64,000 bases of DNA from Fratercula arctica (lineage: Eukaryota > Chordata > Aves > Charadriiformes > Alcidae). The notes under the pieces are model-generated. The model did no database searches and was not told where the DNA came from. It saw nothing but the letters and a program-made list of their open reading frames with translations. The translations under genes were made by a program, and so were the position numbers. This document shows, piece by piece, positions 11,901-24,709 of the stretch (within the stretch, counting starts at the first letter, position 1; each line of letters begins with the position of its first letter). The stretch is taken from assembly GCA_947846985.1 (NCBI GenBank), contig CANTUZ010000001.1:170538447-170602446 (forward strand), read 5' to 3'.

Positions 11901-14033
11901 GAGGAAGATCTAGATTACTCTTTTCTTCAGCAAATCTCTCATAGCTAGACAGAATATGGCCTATTTATCTCATTATTAAACCCCAATTGCCCAGGCTTTA
12001 ACTATGGACTTTCACTATGGGTTTCTTAAGCTACATAATATATTACCTGTCATAGTAAAACTCAACATCAATTTACCTAGGGATTTTGCTTAAAATAACT
12101 CTTTGATTCTGGATGAGATATATATATTATAGGTGTTATTTTAATTATTGCAAGTTAACATAAGCAGTATCTTAACAGACTTTTGAATTTTTTCAGTCTA
12201 TACTTGTGCCAAAACTTGGCTTCTGTTCCACCGCTTAAGGGTAGGACACGCTCAGGGGAAGAAGAGGATTGAAAGGTGGAGAAGGCTGGGGACACATACA
12301 GCCCTAAAAACATTCACCCATATCTGAGCAGAGCAAGCGGAATTATGAGTAAGCTGTTTGCTGTCTGCCTTTGAGGCACTGTCACGTTATTGGTATTTTA
12401 GTCACAAGTTGGCCATCTGAGAAGGCATCAAAGCCATCTCTTGGGAACTGAGGGGTTTGTTGGGAGACTGAACTTAGACAGCTCTTGTACACTGTCATTC
12501 GTTTCAGTGGCCAGCCCGGCACAAATCACGACAACTGTGGAGATACCATCCAACATGTGCTACCTCCAGGAACCGAGTAAATTTAGATCATGCTCAGTAA
12601 GAGTTTAATTCTCTGATACCACAAACCTGATGGTAGTCACACTCGTACCACCAAGGCTTGTCATGACATGCTTGAGATGGAAACTTAGCAAAGAATGAGC
12701 GTGCTCCTCAGCCGGAAGGCCCATCTCTGGAAAAACTCATGGAACACAGAGTAGCCTGAGAGCCCATCCCTAGCAGTGGCTAAAAAAGCAAGTGAGAGGA
12801 GTGAGGCAAGACGTGGCCAGGAAAGCCAGGAAGGAGGTAAGGCACTGCTGCAGGAGCGGCTGACAGAGCGCAAGATGGCATGAAGCCCAGTGCTGGAAGC
12901 TCTGGCTGTGCGAGGGGCAGCCAGACGAACAAGGAGCTATGCAGAACCTCTCTCCCCACCTTATGCCTTCAGTTGCTACCAGACCTTGCTTCCCTGCAGT
13001 ATTTAAACAATTACAACTGAGGAGACCAGCTGACCTAGTAGTTGCTTTCCCAAATGAAGAGGAGCATAAATTGTTATAGTTACCTTTCAGAAATTATAAC
13101 TCTGCTTATCTACCTTGTTAAGAGTGTTCTCCCTGCAATAAAAAGATGAACATACTTCTGTTATTCTGCATAGTAAGGATCTTTATGGGTGGTAGGCAGT
13201 CACAATAAATAGCAATTTCTTTTAATGGGATTTCACTGTGATGTTTTAAGTGTTCACACTGAAGCTCTGCCTGTCGACTATGGTTCAGGCTTTACAGTTC
13301 CCTGGTGCTTTATGTGCATGCTCATGCTACTTCATGTTGTTGACTGTTACCTATGGGACTGTCTAAATATAGATCATGTTTACTTTTCGTAAAACACTGT
13401 GGACTCTATTCTGCCATGGAGTTTTGCCATCAAGTTGCAATGTGAGTAGAAATGGGTCTGGGTAAGACAGAAGGGGGGCAATACTCAGGAAAATGGTAAG
13501 CAGGCACCTGCAGCTTCCTTAAACATTTCTAAGCTGCAGTATTTTACCTGCTTAATGTGGCTTGCTTGCTACGAAGTGCTTTGGCACAGAGTATTTAATG
13601 AAATTTTACAAAAGACAGGGCTCTAGCACCTAAGGGAGCCTTTAGGAGGTCACTGGTACTATTAGAGGGCACAGATGCCGATTGAAGAACAGGGAATTTA
13701 CTTGCTTCACAATCACTTGCTGTCGGCTGGCTCACAGACCTGAAAGGGCAAAACAGCAACATATTATGAAAGGTGCTCAGTACTAGCCTACTGAAGAAAG
13801 GACACCAGCTATTGTCAAGATAATCTTGCCAGAATTATCAAGCTTTGCTGTTCATTAAATCTTGTTTCACTGGCAGTGGCTCAGAGAACAAGTCTTTTGG
13901 GTATTTGCAGATACACGGAACAATTTATACAAATAAGCACAGTTCAGATAGATAAATTGTATTTGAATCTAAACATGGATAGGAACCAGGGTGACCAGCC
14001 TAAAAAAATTAAACACAATATGGAATTTTATGT

Positions 14034-14169
14034 GAAAAAAAAAAAAAACCCAACATAAAAAAATCTTGCATAAACCTTTGCTTCTGATTTTGAGATTTAA
14101 GAATTTCCAGTAAAAATGATTTTAATATAAAAAGTTCATTTGGAAATAAAAAAATAATAAAAAAAAAAA
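14034..14169. repeat. A-rich low-complexity runs
   Basis: An A run at 14035-14048 and a second (A/AAT)-rich run at 14147-14169 flank a short unique segment. The second ends about 20 bases before the left edge of the solo LTR. Confidence 0.8.
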
Positions 14170-14370
14170 TTTCAACACAGAAATGCTCTGTGGTGGGTTG
14201 ACCTTGGCTGGATGCCAGGTGCTCACCAAGCCACTCTATCACTCTCCTTCTCAGTTGGACAGAGGGAGAAAAATGCAACTATAGGCTCATGAGTTGAGAT
14301 AAGGACAGGGAGATCACTCAGCAAACACTGTCATGGGCAAAACAGACTCAAGCTGGGGAAATTAATTTGA

Positions 14371-14376
14371 TTTATT
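14371..14376 (-). promoter_or_regulatory. LTR polyadenylation signal AATAAA
   Basis: TTTATT on the plus strand reads AATAAA on the minus strand, about 180 bases before the LTR's 3' edge. This fits the R/U5 region of a minus-oriented LTR. Confidence 0.5.
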
Positions 14377-14579
14377 ACCAGTGCAATCAGAGTAGGATAA
14401 TGAGGAATAAAACCAAATCTTAAAACACCCTCCCCCCACCCCTCCCTTCTTCCTGGGCTCAACTTCACTCCTGATTCTCTCTACCTCCTACACAAAGTGG
14501 TGCAGCTGGATGGGAAATGGGGTTTCTGGTCAGTTCATCACATGTTGTTTCTGCTGCTCCTTCCTCCTCACTTTCTTCC

Positions 14580-14865
14580 CCTGGTCTAGCGTGGGGTCCC
14601 TCCCACGGGAGACAGTCCTCCGTGAATAAACTGCTCCAGCGTTGGGGGGTCACAAGTCCTGCCAGCAAATCTGCTCCAGTGTGGGCTCCTCTCTCCGTGG
14701 GTCCACAGCTTCTGCCAGGAGCCTTCTCCACTGTGGGGACCTCCATGGGCTGCAGGTGGATATTTGTTCCACCGTGGACCTCCATGGGCCACAGGGGGAC
14801 AGCCTGCCTCACCATGGTCTTCACCATGGGCTGCAGGGGAATCTCTGCTCCAGCGCCTGGAGCAC
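14580..14865. repeat. Degenerate internal repeat units within the LTR
   Basis: A motif resembling GCTCCAGYGTGGGSTCC followed by CACGGGCTGCAG recurs with variation at roughly 14585, 14633, 14675, 14720, 14765, 14810 and 14845. The units are about 40-48 bases long and imperfect. They make up most of the GC-rich centre of the LTR and give rise to proline/glycine-rich chance frames. Confidence 0.65.
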
Positions 14866-14976
14866 CTGCACCTCCTCCCCCTCCTTCTTCACTGACCTTA
14901 GTGTCTGCAGAGTTGCGTCTCTCACATATTCTCACTCCTCTCTTCTGGCTGCTGTTGCTCAGCAGTTTCCCCCCTT

Positions 14977-14984
14977 CTTAAATA
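14977..14984 (-). promoter_or_regulatory. TATA-like element of the minus-strand LTR
   Basis: CTTAAATA on the plus strand reads TATTTAAG on the minus strand, about 180 bases inside the LTR's presumed U3 edge. This is a reasonable place for a retroviral core promoter. Activity is not shown. Confidence 0.45.
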
Positions 14985-15404
14985 TCACAGAGGTGCTATC
15001 ACCATTGCTGATGGGCTCTGCCATGTCCAGCGGCAGGTCTGTCTTGGAGCCGTCTGACATTGGCCCTATTGGACGCAGGGGAAGCTTCAAGCAGCTTCTC
15101 ACAGAAGCCACCCCTGTAGACCTCCCCCCCACTACCAAAACCCTGCCATGCAAACTCAATATGTGCTGAAAAATATGACATAGTATACTACTGAAATTCT
15201 AACTTTCGCTTTTAAACAAGATACTATTTTCCAGCCATGTTTTTCTAAATATTCCTCTTTTTGTGTAAATAACCAAAATTTTCCTTAAAAAAATAAAAGG
15301 ATCGGCTATAGTTAAGTAAACCAATCCCATTTGATGCACAAATTGACTTGTGATGTTCAATATGATATCAGAATAGGAAATTCATAGGCTGATTTGGGCC
15401 TGAT

Positions 15405-15460
15405 TCTCATCTTCCATATTTACATACAAAGCTTCTATTATCAGTGCAGCTGATCATTAT
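15405..15460. repeat. Relic of an old amniote palindromic repeat (left-type end)
   Basis: The phrase 'gggcctgattctcat' followed closely by 'tttacat' resembles the starting end of a repeat common in turtle, crocodile and bird genomes, which begins GGGCCTGATTCTC and continues into TTTACAC-type sequence. Only the end is recognisable, and the assignment is from memory of the motif. Confidence 0.4.
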
Positions 15461-15797
15461 ACAGTGCCGCAGAATAGGCAAAAATTGGGCTATTAAGTAT
15501 GCTAGACAATAATTCTAATCCCATTCTATTGTTAAAAGTTAAACAGAACAATTCACCCTAAAAAGTTTTTTATGTTTACTTTGAAAATACTCTTGGTACC
15601 ATTAAAAAAAAGATGAAAACTACACCTTACAGTTAGCCATTTTATTTGTCCTTACTTGTTTATGAATAGATAAAAAGATTTGCAACGATAACACTATTTT
15701 AGTGATATTAGTTTCAGAGGGATAACTCAATTTTGTAAACATTGGGGATTTGTGATTCTCTTATAAATCAACAGTATTTTTCGGTATAGAAAAGCTG

Positions 15798-15895
15798 CTG
15801 CTGTCAGCTGCCAAAAATTGCTATAACCCATCAAAGTCAGTGGAAATATGGTCACATACACCAGCTGACAGCAGGATCAGAAGATGCAGCTTCAG
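15798..15895. repeat. 13-bp inverted repeat overlapping an old amniote repeat relic
   Basis: CTGCTGTCAGCTG at 15798-15810 is exactly complementary to CAGCTGACAGCAG at 15862-15874, with a 51-base spacer. The right half, 'tcaaagtcagtgga' through 'tacaccagctga' to 'ggatcag', resembles the amniote repeat motif TTGAAGTCAATGGA ... TTTACACCAGCTGA ... GGATCTGG. The left arm may be the remnant of the other end of the same palindromic element. The inverted repeat is seen directly; the family link is inferred. Confidence 0.5.
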
Positions 15896-17478
15896 AACCA
15901 TTTGAAAGAATCAGAACTGCCTGCATGAAATAGCTACCAAAATAGAGTACAATGTAAACACTACTTTGGCATGAGGTTAAATAACTTCAGAAAAAAAACA
16001 TACCTAGAGATGTGTGGATATAATTAGAATCCTTTGAAAAATATCAAGAAAGGCAGGAAGAAATACAGTACTTGAACAAAACCAGAATGTAAACACAAAA
16101 GTAAATTCTGGGTTAATGTAATAGCTACCAAACAGCGAATGTGACAAGCAGCGAATAGGTCTGAACCGTGACTCCAACACTCCCAATAGTGGCTAAGATA
16201 TGGGTGCCCCCTTCCTTTCACCTGGTCACCAGATAATTTGCTCTGATGCTTGTCTTAACTATGTGCACTATTACTCTTTATGTATTGTTTCCAAGAAAAC
16301 TAAACTAGCATCTCTCACTTGAAACATTTCTAATTTCTAATTCTGATTTCTACATGTAATCAAGACATTACTTGCAATGGGTATTTTTGTTTGTCTTCTT
16401 CAGTCCTCAGGTATTTCCCCTTGCAGGCCTTGCTGGAACCTGAAAATCAGCTCGCCTTTCCCATAGTTTTCCATTACCTATGGAATTGCACTTTTGTGTG
16501 ATAGATACTCAATATTAACCTATTTAAAATAACTTCTGTTATGCTTGCGTAAGAACAATGTGCTTGCTTGTAAAGTGAAGGAAGCTTTGCCTTTTGTTTT
16601 TGGTATACAATAAATCCAGTTAATGAAACTAATTTTACTTTTGTGCTAGCAGAAGGTCCAGGTTAAGTAACTGAGAGATTGCACTAATTCCAGCTGAGTT
16701 AATGAAGCTGATATGCTAGTTCGCAGAAAATTACTGTTAATTACTAAGGTCAACCTCTGAATAAAAAAAAAAGGAGATTACATTCAAGGAAAACCTGTTC
16801 AAAACTAGGACAGTGTGAAATGCAGGTTGCAGTACTAATAAAACGGCATTGAACTCCAAGAAACAGACATCCAAACCCTTGTTCTCTGGTTGCATCTATT
16901 TTGACAGATCAAAAGTCTACATCAAGTCCACTGAATCCATAAATATAAAATATTACTTAATCCAATGTCATTTTAGTCTGTAGTATTGCAAGACTTCCTA
17001 TTTAGGTGGATTCCTGAGCCTGTCCTAAACTTTATGGAGTGACTGCCTGGGTTTTTTACCTTCTAATGCCCTACCACACAGGTACTTTTCACAGCTGCAA
17101 GTGCATTAGCTTCAGTACACTTTGGATTTATATCTTCGAACAAAGGGAAGAAAGGACCGCACGTAATTTCAGCCATCTAAAAGTTAGGTTTTCAGCCCAA
17201 GTTACCTATGTTCTTTCTGTAGCAAGACAGACAGAAATGCACTGTCACCTAGTAACCATGGGACGATTTTAAGGATCATGTTTTAGGATCCGGTGAATCT
17301 TATGAATAGTTTGCCTAAATTTTTTTGTTTGTTTGTTTTTTAAATGCAATAAACGCTCTTGCCTGTAGAGATGTTATATACAACCACACTAAACTCCACA
17401 CATGTGAGAGACATTGAGATTGCTAGAGAAGAAAAGGTAGAACTCTCTCTTGTTCGAGAAGGAAAAAAGTAGCTGAAA

Positions 17479-18041
17479 TCATAGAATCATAGAATGGTTT
17501 GAGTTGGGAGGGACCTTAAAGATCATCTAGTTCCACTCCCCTTGCCATGACCAGGGACACCTCCCACTAGACCAGGTTGCTCAAAGTGGTCTTGAACACT
17601 TCCAGGGATGGGGCATCCATAACTTCTCTGGGGAACCTGTTCCAGTGCCTCACCACCCTCACAGGAAAGAATTTCTTCCTAACATCTAATCTAAATCTCC
17701 CCTCTTTCAGTTTAAAACTGTTACCCCTCATCCTATCACTGCACTCCCTGATAAAAAGTCCCACTCCATCTTTCCTGTAGGACCCCTTTAGGTCCTGCAA
17801 GGCTGCTGTAAGGTCTCCCTGGAGCCTTCTCTTCTCCAGGCTGAACAACCCCAACTCTCTCAGCCTGTCTTCATAGGAGAGGCACTATGGCCTTCTGATC
17901 ATCTTTGTGGCCCTCCTCTGGACCCATTCCAACAGGTCCATGCCCATCCTGTACTGAGGACTCCAAAGCTGGATGCAATACTCCAGGTGGGGTCTCACGA
18001 GAGTGGAGCAGAGGGGTAAAATCACCTCCCTCGACCTGCTG
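17479..18041 (-). mobile_element. CR1 LINE, 5'-truncated
   Basis: The 3' end at 17479 carries two octamer units (plus strand 'tcatagaatcatagaatgg'), then the standard 3' untranslated block 'ccttaaagatcatctag'. The minus-strand frame at 17567-17854 (95 codons) gives the ORF2 C-terminus with '[14 protein letters not shown]', '[19 protein letters not shown]' and '[19 protein letters not shown]'. Homology continues upstream in the CR1 to about 18041 ('ctccctcgacctgctg'), where the element ends. The frame upstream of residue 1 is interrupted, so this copy is more decayed than the one at 7.7-8.4 kb. Sequence details ([13 protein letters not shown]) place it in a different subfamily from that copy. 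Confidence 0.95.
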
Positions 18042-20766
18042 TATTTAGTTGTAGGCATAGAAGAGTAAGGTAATACTCAGTGACTGAGAAATTAAACTTT
18101 AGATCTTGCTAAGTAAAAAGAAACATGGGAAAACCCATCTCGGTGGAGCAAGGCACTTTCTACAGATGAAAGCTACAGAAACACAATGGCAAACACCATG
18201 CAGCGGTTCAGCCCTCTTGGATGAGCAGGTGCAGGTGAAACTATAAAGATGCAAATCATCTTCACAAAGAACAAGGGAGAAGAAAGCACCACAGATAAGA
18301 AAGATTTTCAGACTACCCTGTCTTAAATGCTAACAAAACTTATGTGACTATTCAAAGAACTACCTATACTTTTAGTTATTTCTGCTTTTAATTGCTTCTG
18401 GGCTTTAAAAGAACTGCAAAGGTGCTGCAAAATACACAACAGATAAAGGAGGAGTGTATCAAACTACGAAGTGTAGTGGTTATCAAATACACTGACTGAA
18501 AAGAGGAAACAGAATGACAGGAAGCCTGCATTGATTGAATACTACAAAGACACATTGCTGGCTCCAGCTAATGGGGTTATTTAGGAAACTTTGGGTTCCA
18601 CTCCCAAAAGTAACTTCTCATAATTAATTTATTGCATTGTATTGCTTCTGCAACCCATTAAGAAAGAATGTTGTGATGTGGAAACCTACATTGTTGGCTC
18701 TTAAATGATGACTGCAATGCTATTCATAACCACAAAGGAATTTGTTTGGAAATTATATGAGATAGGAAGAAGGATAAATATAAAACAACGTTGCACAAGC
18801 AATTTAATACAAAAATAGAAAGATAGAAAAATGCCATTGAAAAGCTTTTCTGTTTTTTTGCCCAAACAAGACATAATAGCTTTTGGGGACAATCATGGAA
18901 ATTTTTTATATCTGCATGTGACTGAATGTTCTAAGCTAGCCATGTAAAGGAGTTTGTACATATATTCTATACTGACATGTATAATTAGTGTATTGTAGGT
19001 CATATGCTAAACCAAATAGTGAAGCTGGAGAAAAGTATGTTCATTCAAACACCAGCACAAGGTACATTCTAAGATTCAAAAAGAATTGTTTATAAAAATA
19101 ATCTTTTTATTCCCTGTGCTCTGGTATATTCTGCAAATTCTGCAAAGTCAGAATTTCTCTAGTCAGTGGAGTCAAAGGAAGTTTCTCTTTAAATGTCTCA
19201 GAGCCCAGAAGTCAAGATTTCAAGAACTGTATCTGGATCCTCACAACATTTGAAATTAATATGTAGATAAATATGTGGATTAAGAATTCTGAAAGTGCTC
19301 CAAACTCATAAACTTACTAAATTTAGGAATTATTTGATGCACAGACTTATAGAAGATTATGAAGATTATTTTAGTTTAAAACTGCATAAAATAAAACACA
19401 TAATTAACTCCGCTTAGTGCATCACTGTGAACAGAAGCAGCTTCCAAAGTAGTACCAGCGGACAATTAATATAGAATATATATAGATGCTGATGAATTTG
19501 TTCTTCATTTTCTTAAGCAGCGAAACTAAATAATTTGAAGTTGTCAAGTAAAAGGATGAATTGTTTAACTTCTTCAGGCATTCATTTTTGACATCAGTAA
19601 TGGACGACCACACAGAAATGCATTTCATGATTAAACATTCTTGTCTAAACGTAGGAGCCAGAATATTTTTTTCTGACTAACAGTACAACGCCTTTTTGAT
19701 GTAGTTCAATTGCTTATGCCATCCATCTGATCGCATGCTGTATTTCACACAGATTTATATCCCTCCACAGAAGATAGGCTATATCTTATGGCTGTGATGA
19801 TGGCAAACTCTTTACTCCCAACCCTCTGCTGGGCTGAGCCATCGTGACCCAAGAAGGTTTGTCTGTGCTGTGCCTTCTCTAAGGCTGCTGGCATCTCCAG
19901 TGCTCCAGGAGCCATGCCTACCCATGAGGAGCAGAGCAGAAGACGGACACTTCACTGGGTCCTGTCATGGGCTACTCTTGACACTATGGATCACACCCGT
20001 TTTGGTCCAATTCCAGGAGCTGTCATCAAACAATCCACACCGGGCTGCACCATAGGCTCGGAGAGGTGGCAGGGAAGCTGGAGACAGTCCCTACTCATCA
20101 CAGAGATGTAACAACGTCATTCGTGTCTGTAATTGGTGACGTGGGGGCTGACATCCTCCATAATGACAGAGGAGCTGATGGAGGGTGCCGGCTGGAATCA
20201 CCAGCCCAGCAGTGTCTTAAGAAGCTGGACACCATGTGAATGCCAGTGGAGCCATGGGGGACACGTAATGAGGACCTGTGGGGCAGGTATTCCTGACAAG
20301 CTGCCCTCCCAGTAACGTTCACAATATGTAGGGGATGGCCTAAATGAGCACTGTAGGTATAGGAGGCTCCTGCTGCTCTCCAGTGTATCCTGAAAGGCAG
20401 GGATGACAACCACACTCTCTTCTCACCAGGTTCGAGTACAGCTTCATAATCTTGGCTAACATAAAAAACCTGGCAGAACTTGTGGGTTTCTTCCCATTGT
20501 TGGTCATACTGAAATACCAGACTTCCTGAGTAAGTTTCAAACTGATTAAGATACTATCAGACTACCTGATGTGTGTTTTCCTTAAATTCTAGATATATTA
20601 CACGTAATATATCCAGTGCCAATAACAATATTTTATTAATTTTGTGCATCAGTAAATATATCCACATTTGAAGGATTAGTGTTCAACAGTGTATCTCAAG
20701 CTTATCGAAAGCAACACTTTGAAAGAAGAGCTTTGTTGCAGAAGTACTAATGTATTTTTATATTAG

Positions 20767-20789
20767 TTTTTTTTTTTTTTTTTTTTTTT
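20767..20789. repeat. T23 homopolymer
   Basis: Twenty-three consecutive T bases. No element with a 3' poly(A) tail is recognisable on the minus strand beside it, so it is listed as a simple repeat. Confidence 0.95.
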
Positions 20790-23700
20790 AACCAGGGCAA
20801 CTGGGCACTAGGGAGTATTCAGTGCTTATGCCATAGTTTTAACAGTGACAAATTTACAGTACAAGTTTAACATTTGCCAGCTTCTATGGGGCAAAGACTG
20901 ACTCCATAGTATGAGGAGAGAATGTCAAACTAGCCATCAAAATCAAGCTTCATCAAGAAATGCGGTCCTGATCTAACACCATCTGAAATGGACAGGAGAT
21001 ACCTGGCTACTCATAGGTTAAACCAAGATGAAAATTTTCAAAAATTCTTGAGTGGGGACGTTAAGTGTCATTCACTTCCATTACCACACCAAGAGAGATT
21101 TCGTCAAGGTACTTAATAACCTGAAAATGTCAGTAGATACCTACTGGCACTTTGAAGAGTTTTGCCTCTAGCTGCCCAAATGTCTCTAAGAATTGGTCCT
21201 TAGCTGCACACTTCAGCTTTTAATGTAGTTCCACATGCAATTTTCCGGTGAGAGTGCTGTTTTAAATAAGTTTCATTCCTCCTCATGCTTTCCGAGAACT
21301 CATTTCCAAAGCCAAAATATAACCAAAAACAATTAGAATCGTTCTCATTATAAGCTCTAAAGTTTATAAATCAGCTGGTTTGGATTGAAGGTTGAGCCTG
21401 ACTTGGTTGAGAGCCCAGCCCATCAAATGGTTGTGCTGGGGTCTCTGAAGGAGCAGCATCCTGAAACAGCCATGGCAGGTGGGAAGGGTCAGCAATACCT
21501 TAAAACTGTCGCAGAATATAAGCCTTCATCTTTAGGCCTTATTGACTTTGGTGCTTTCAAAATCACGTCTCAAAGCTCTGCTGACTGTTGCATAAAAGCT
21601 CTTTGTTCATCTTGGGGCATGAGAGTGTTTCTACGTGTATGTGGACGAGAAAGATTCAGGAGGCTGTAAACACATTTTTAGAGGGATTTCACCCAGAGCA
21701 GAGGCAGTATTGCTTTTTCAATCAATTTTTTTTTCTAAACTACTGTGATGTCTTTTTCAGTTCAGCGCTTAATTGCAGCATTGCTGTCTACATTTTCTAA
21801 TATCCACAGAAGTATAAGTAATCAGTGTAGATGGAGGGATATGTCAAACACATAGCACAAGGCATTTTTTCAGTAAATCATTGTGTCATTCTGTAAATCA
21901 TTCAGTATATTTAGTACAATTTTCATTTAAGCTTGGAAAGATGTAGACTTTTATAACGTTAGGACTAAATGAGTCTTCAGAAAAAGCTTTGCAAAACCTA
22001 GCATGTATGCAATAATTTATCATTAAGGAAAGATAATCAATGCTTGTTTAACCTATTATCACTGCTGCTAAGTAGGTAATTCAACAAAAGTTGTTTTCTT
22101 GCTATTTAAGAGGAGAAGTTTTGATTAAAGCAATAGATTAAATGATTAAAGTAATGATTCAAGCAATATAAGAAAGAAACCAATTTTAGTTTATGAAACT
22201 CTTACTCCTTCTTGCAATGACTTCTGTTTACATCCTCAGGAAATTAGAGTGATGTCTGCATTGGTTTTGTATTTAGACTTCACAGGCTCACTAGTCATTG
22301 CCCTGATAATTCTGCCTGGTCACATCGGTCAGTTTGTGCAAGGACATAACTGTGCGCAGTGCATCACAGAGATAAAACATCAGCCTTAAGAGGATGAAAA
22401 ATAACCTGCAGCCTGAGGGACTCCCAAAACCACGGTTTCAGATGAACCACACTCTGAAAAGAAAATTGAAATAACGATTTGAGAGCATGTGATGGATCTG
22501 GTTTGTCCTTAGGTGTACAAAGAAGAGGACAGGGTAACATTTCCTTCAGCTGCAGCTGGTATCACATTTCTGAAAGCATGTGTAGCATTAGCGACATGTC
22601 AGATTCCAAACACTCTTACTTCTTTTGATGTGCAAGGAAACTGGTGTGTGCTCAGAATGAAGAAATAGGTTGGTCCTTCATACAGGAATTTGAGTCTAAG
22701 GTGACCTGTGCACAAGGTCATTGAGCTGGTTTGTTTTTAAATGAACTTAGTTTAAATCAATGCAATCCCCTGCTCAGGCACTTTAAACTGCATAATTCTA
22801 AGCGCAAAATTCTGGCGTCTAAGCTGGATAGCCAAAATAAAGCAATGTGAATCCTCCCTTAATCCTTCTGGTTTAGATTGTATTGATTTTAAAAAACTTC
22901 ACACAAGGGTAAACTATATGATTTTTAAAGGGATTTTAATTATACAAAAGTAATTTTATGTGCAAGATTTTGTAAATATTGGCCCCTCTCTAGTAGTAAG
23001 TGACACTCATATTCTTGCACAAAGTAGGGCAGTGGTGCAAGCATGGATGTCCTGTTGTCCCCTGTACGGTTTAGCGCTGCTGAGCCTGGCTCTGCCCAGG
23101 CTGCTGCCGACCCTGCTGGCAATGCCTGGGCATGGCACGGAGTGGGCAGTATGGAGGAAGCTAACCCATTTGGGAGCAAAACCCCAAATTTGGCCATATT
23201 GATACAAGCTGTGCCACACAACTTGTCCACGGTGCTAGAGAGTTACAGTCTCTTTTTTCACTAGTGCAGAACCAAGGGGCATTCTTGTCTCTTCCCACCT
23301 TTCCTCCTCCTCCTTTCAAAATCAGGCATTAACCCAGAGCCGTTCTTGAGGTTTGTCTTTGTTTTAACATAGTGATGTTGTGCCATTTAACTACTGGGAA
23401 TTTGTATTTACTTTTGTGTATTTAATAGTGTAGTTACATTAATAGAGCCTTTATGTATTAATATAATGGTTCAGACAAGGCAATAAATTATGTCAAGATA
23501 GTTACTTTAATATAAGTGAAATTGTAGCTGTGATGAAAGCTAATAAGACAGTATTTCCTTGTGTATGTCATTACAGTTAAGGCAATGCAAGATGCACTGT
23601 GTACATTACACTGAAAAATGATGAGGAGGCAGAATGATAAGGATTGGAAGAGATGTAGAATGATATAAACACAATTGTTGGCAAACAGATGATGCTACCT

Positions 23701-24680
23701 CCTCCCCACACCTTGGACAGTAAATTGATCTACCTGAATGCATATTTGTAACTGCAACTCCTACATTCTTTCATTCTATTTACTTTTCAGCACCAGACAT
23801 AGTGGTTTTGTCATCAGACTGGAAATACTCTTCCTTCACACTCCATCAGATGCTCACAAAATAAATTGTCAATAAATGCTCTGCTTCCTTAGTAGCTTTA
23901 CGGCACAACCAGCGTTACTATCCTGCCAATAAAATTCATATACAATTCCACTGAATTCAGATACACTTGAAGGCTTATCTTTAGGTGAATAATATATCTT
24001 GATGCATAGGTGTTGTGAAGCTTAAGACACAGAAAATTTAGGAAGCGATTTTCAAAAGAAAATGGCTTTGCACCTATGTGGAAATATTCTTGGAAAACAA
24101 AACTGTAGTCATAGAATACTTAACCACCCATATTTTATAGAACCTGAAAACAGCTTTCCATTATAATATTACACATATTTTCCCACTCATCTCATGTATC
24201 AGAATTCCAGGAATTAGTCATGTAAGGAACAAATACATTTTCTGGGAAAAAACCGGCGAACTCAGGCTCTCCACAGGACATAAAATCCATTAGGAGACTG
24301 TAAGGGTTCAGCATGGAGCATGGAGAGCAGCTGATGGTAAGAACAGCGTGACAGAGAACTTAATTTTCTGGCTTTCATTGGAAGGGTTGACTGTTTTCAA
24401 AGACAACTTTCCCATCCTGTGGCAGACACCTGTGGGTCCCTCGGCCGACACAATGCACAGTTTACGGCAGCCTCCCAGCAGCTTCACCGTCCGTGCTGTG
24501 TAGTCCCACTCCGTAACTCCAGGCTATTAGTGGGATTTCTAAGTTTAGAAAAAAGGTGGACATTTAGATACTGCAGTGATTCATTTGAGTTTTCCTTTAA
24601 AAGATACTACACATATTTGCTATGTGTAGATATGAAAAACCCACGGTCTACAACTTCATTTACATGTGTATCATATACAT

Positions 24681-24709
24681 ATGCACGCACACGTGCCCTG
24701 TGCGTGTAT
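24681..24709. repeat. Short GC-rich inverted repeat in a purine/pyrimidine alternating tract
   Basis: ATGCACGCACA at 24681-24691 pairs with TGTGCGTGTAT at 24699-24709 (ten Watson-Crick pairs plus one G-T pair as RNA), around the seven-base loop CGTGCCC. The tract is alternating purine-pyrimidine, a composition that favours Z-DNA. No function is evident. Confidence 0.7.

Larger units (their letters stand above)
8378..14188. other. Noncoding stretch, AT-rich with one GC-richer patch
   Basis: No gene was recognised. A GC-richer patch lies at about 12230-12990, and a possible conserved noncoding element lies at about 11521-11900 (separate entry). Two A-rich runs lie at 14034-14048 and 14147-14169, just before the LTR. 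The longest chance frame is antisense at 9755-10168 (137 codons); it has no recognisable domain. Confidence 0.55.
14189..15163 (-). mobile_element. Solo LTR of an avian endogenous retrovirus (about 975 bp)
   Basis: The block begins on the plus strand with 'tgtggtgggttgacc' and ends with 'gccatgcaaactcaata'. I recognise both ends as those of an abundant LTR family in many bird genomes. Orientation is inferred as minus. A TATA-like TATTTAAG lies at 14984-14977 and AATAAA at 14376-14371, both on the minus strand, and the minus-strand 3' edge ends in the expected CA. The other edge is mutated: where the family would have TG, the minus strand reads CA. Flanks 'tgctc' and 'tgctg' match at four of five bases, so the target duplication is only suggestive. 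No gag, pol or env sequence follows on either side, so this is a solo LTR. Frames of up to 175 codons inside it (14465-15181, both strands) are GC-rich chance frames. Internally it holds repeated GCTCCAGYGTGGG-like units. Confidence 0.88.
15164..17478. other. AT-rich noncoding stretch with relics of an old repeat
   Basis: No gene was recognised. Two short relics of an old amniote palindromic repeat lie near 15405-15460 and 15826-15885 (separate entries). The rest is unique AT-rich sequence. Frames of 60-77 codons (for example 17039-17272) have no recognisable domain. Confidence 0.55.

Noticed and set aside
14465..15181. Open frames of 60-175 codons on both strands
   Set aside because: They lie inside the solo LTR and come from its GC-rich repeated units. 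They show no retroviral or host domain.
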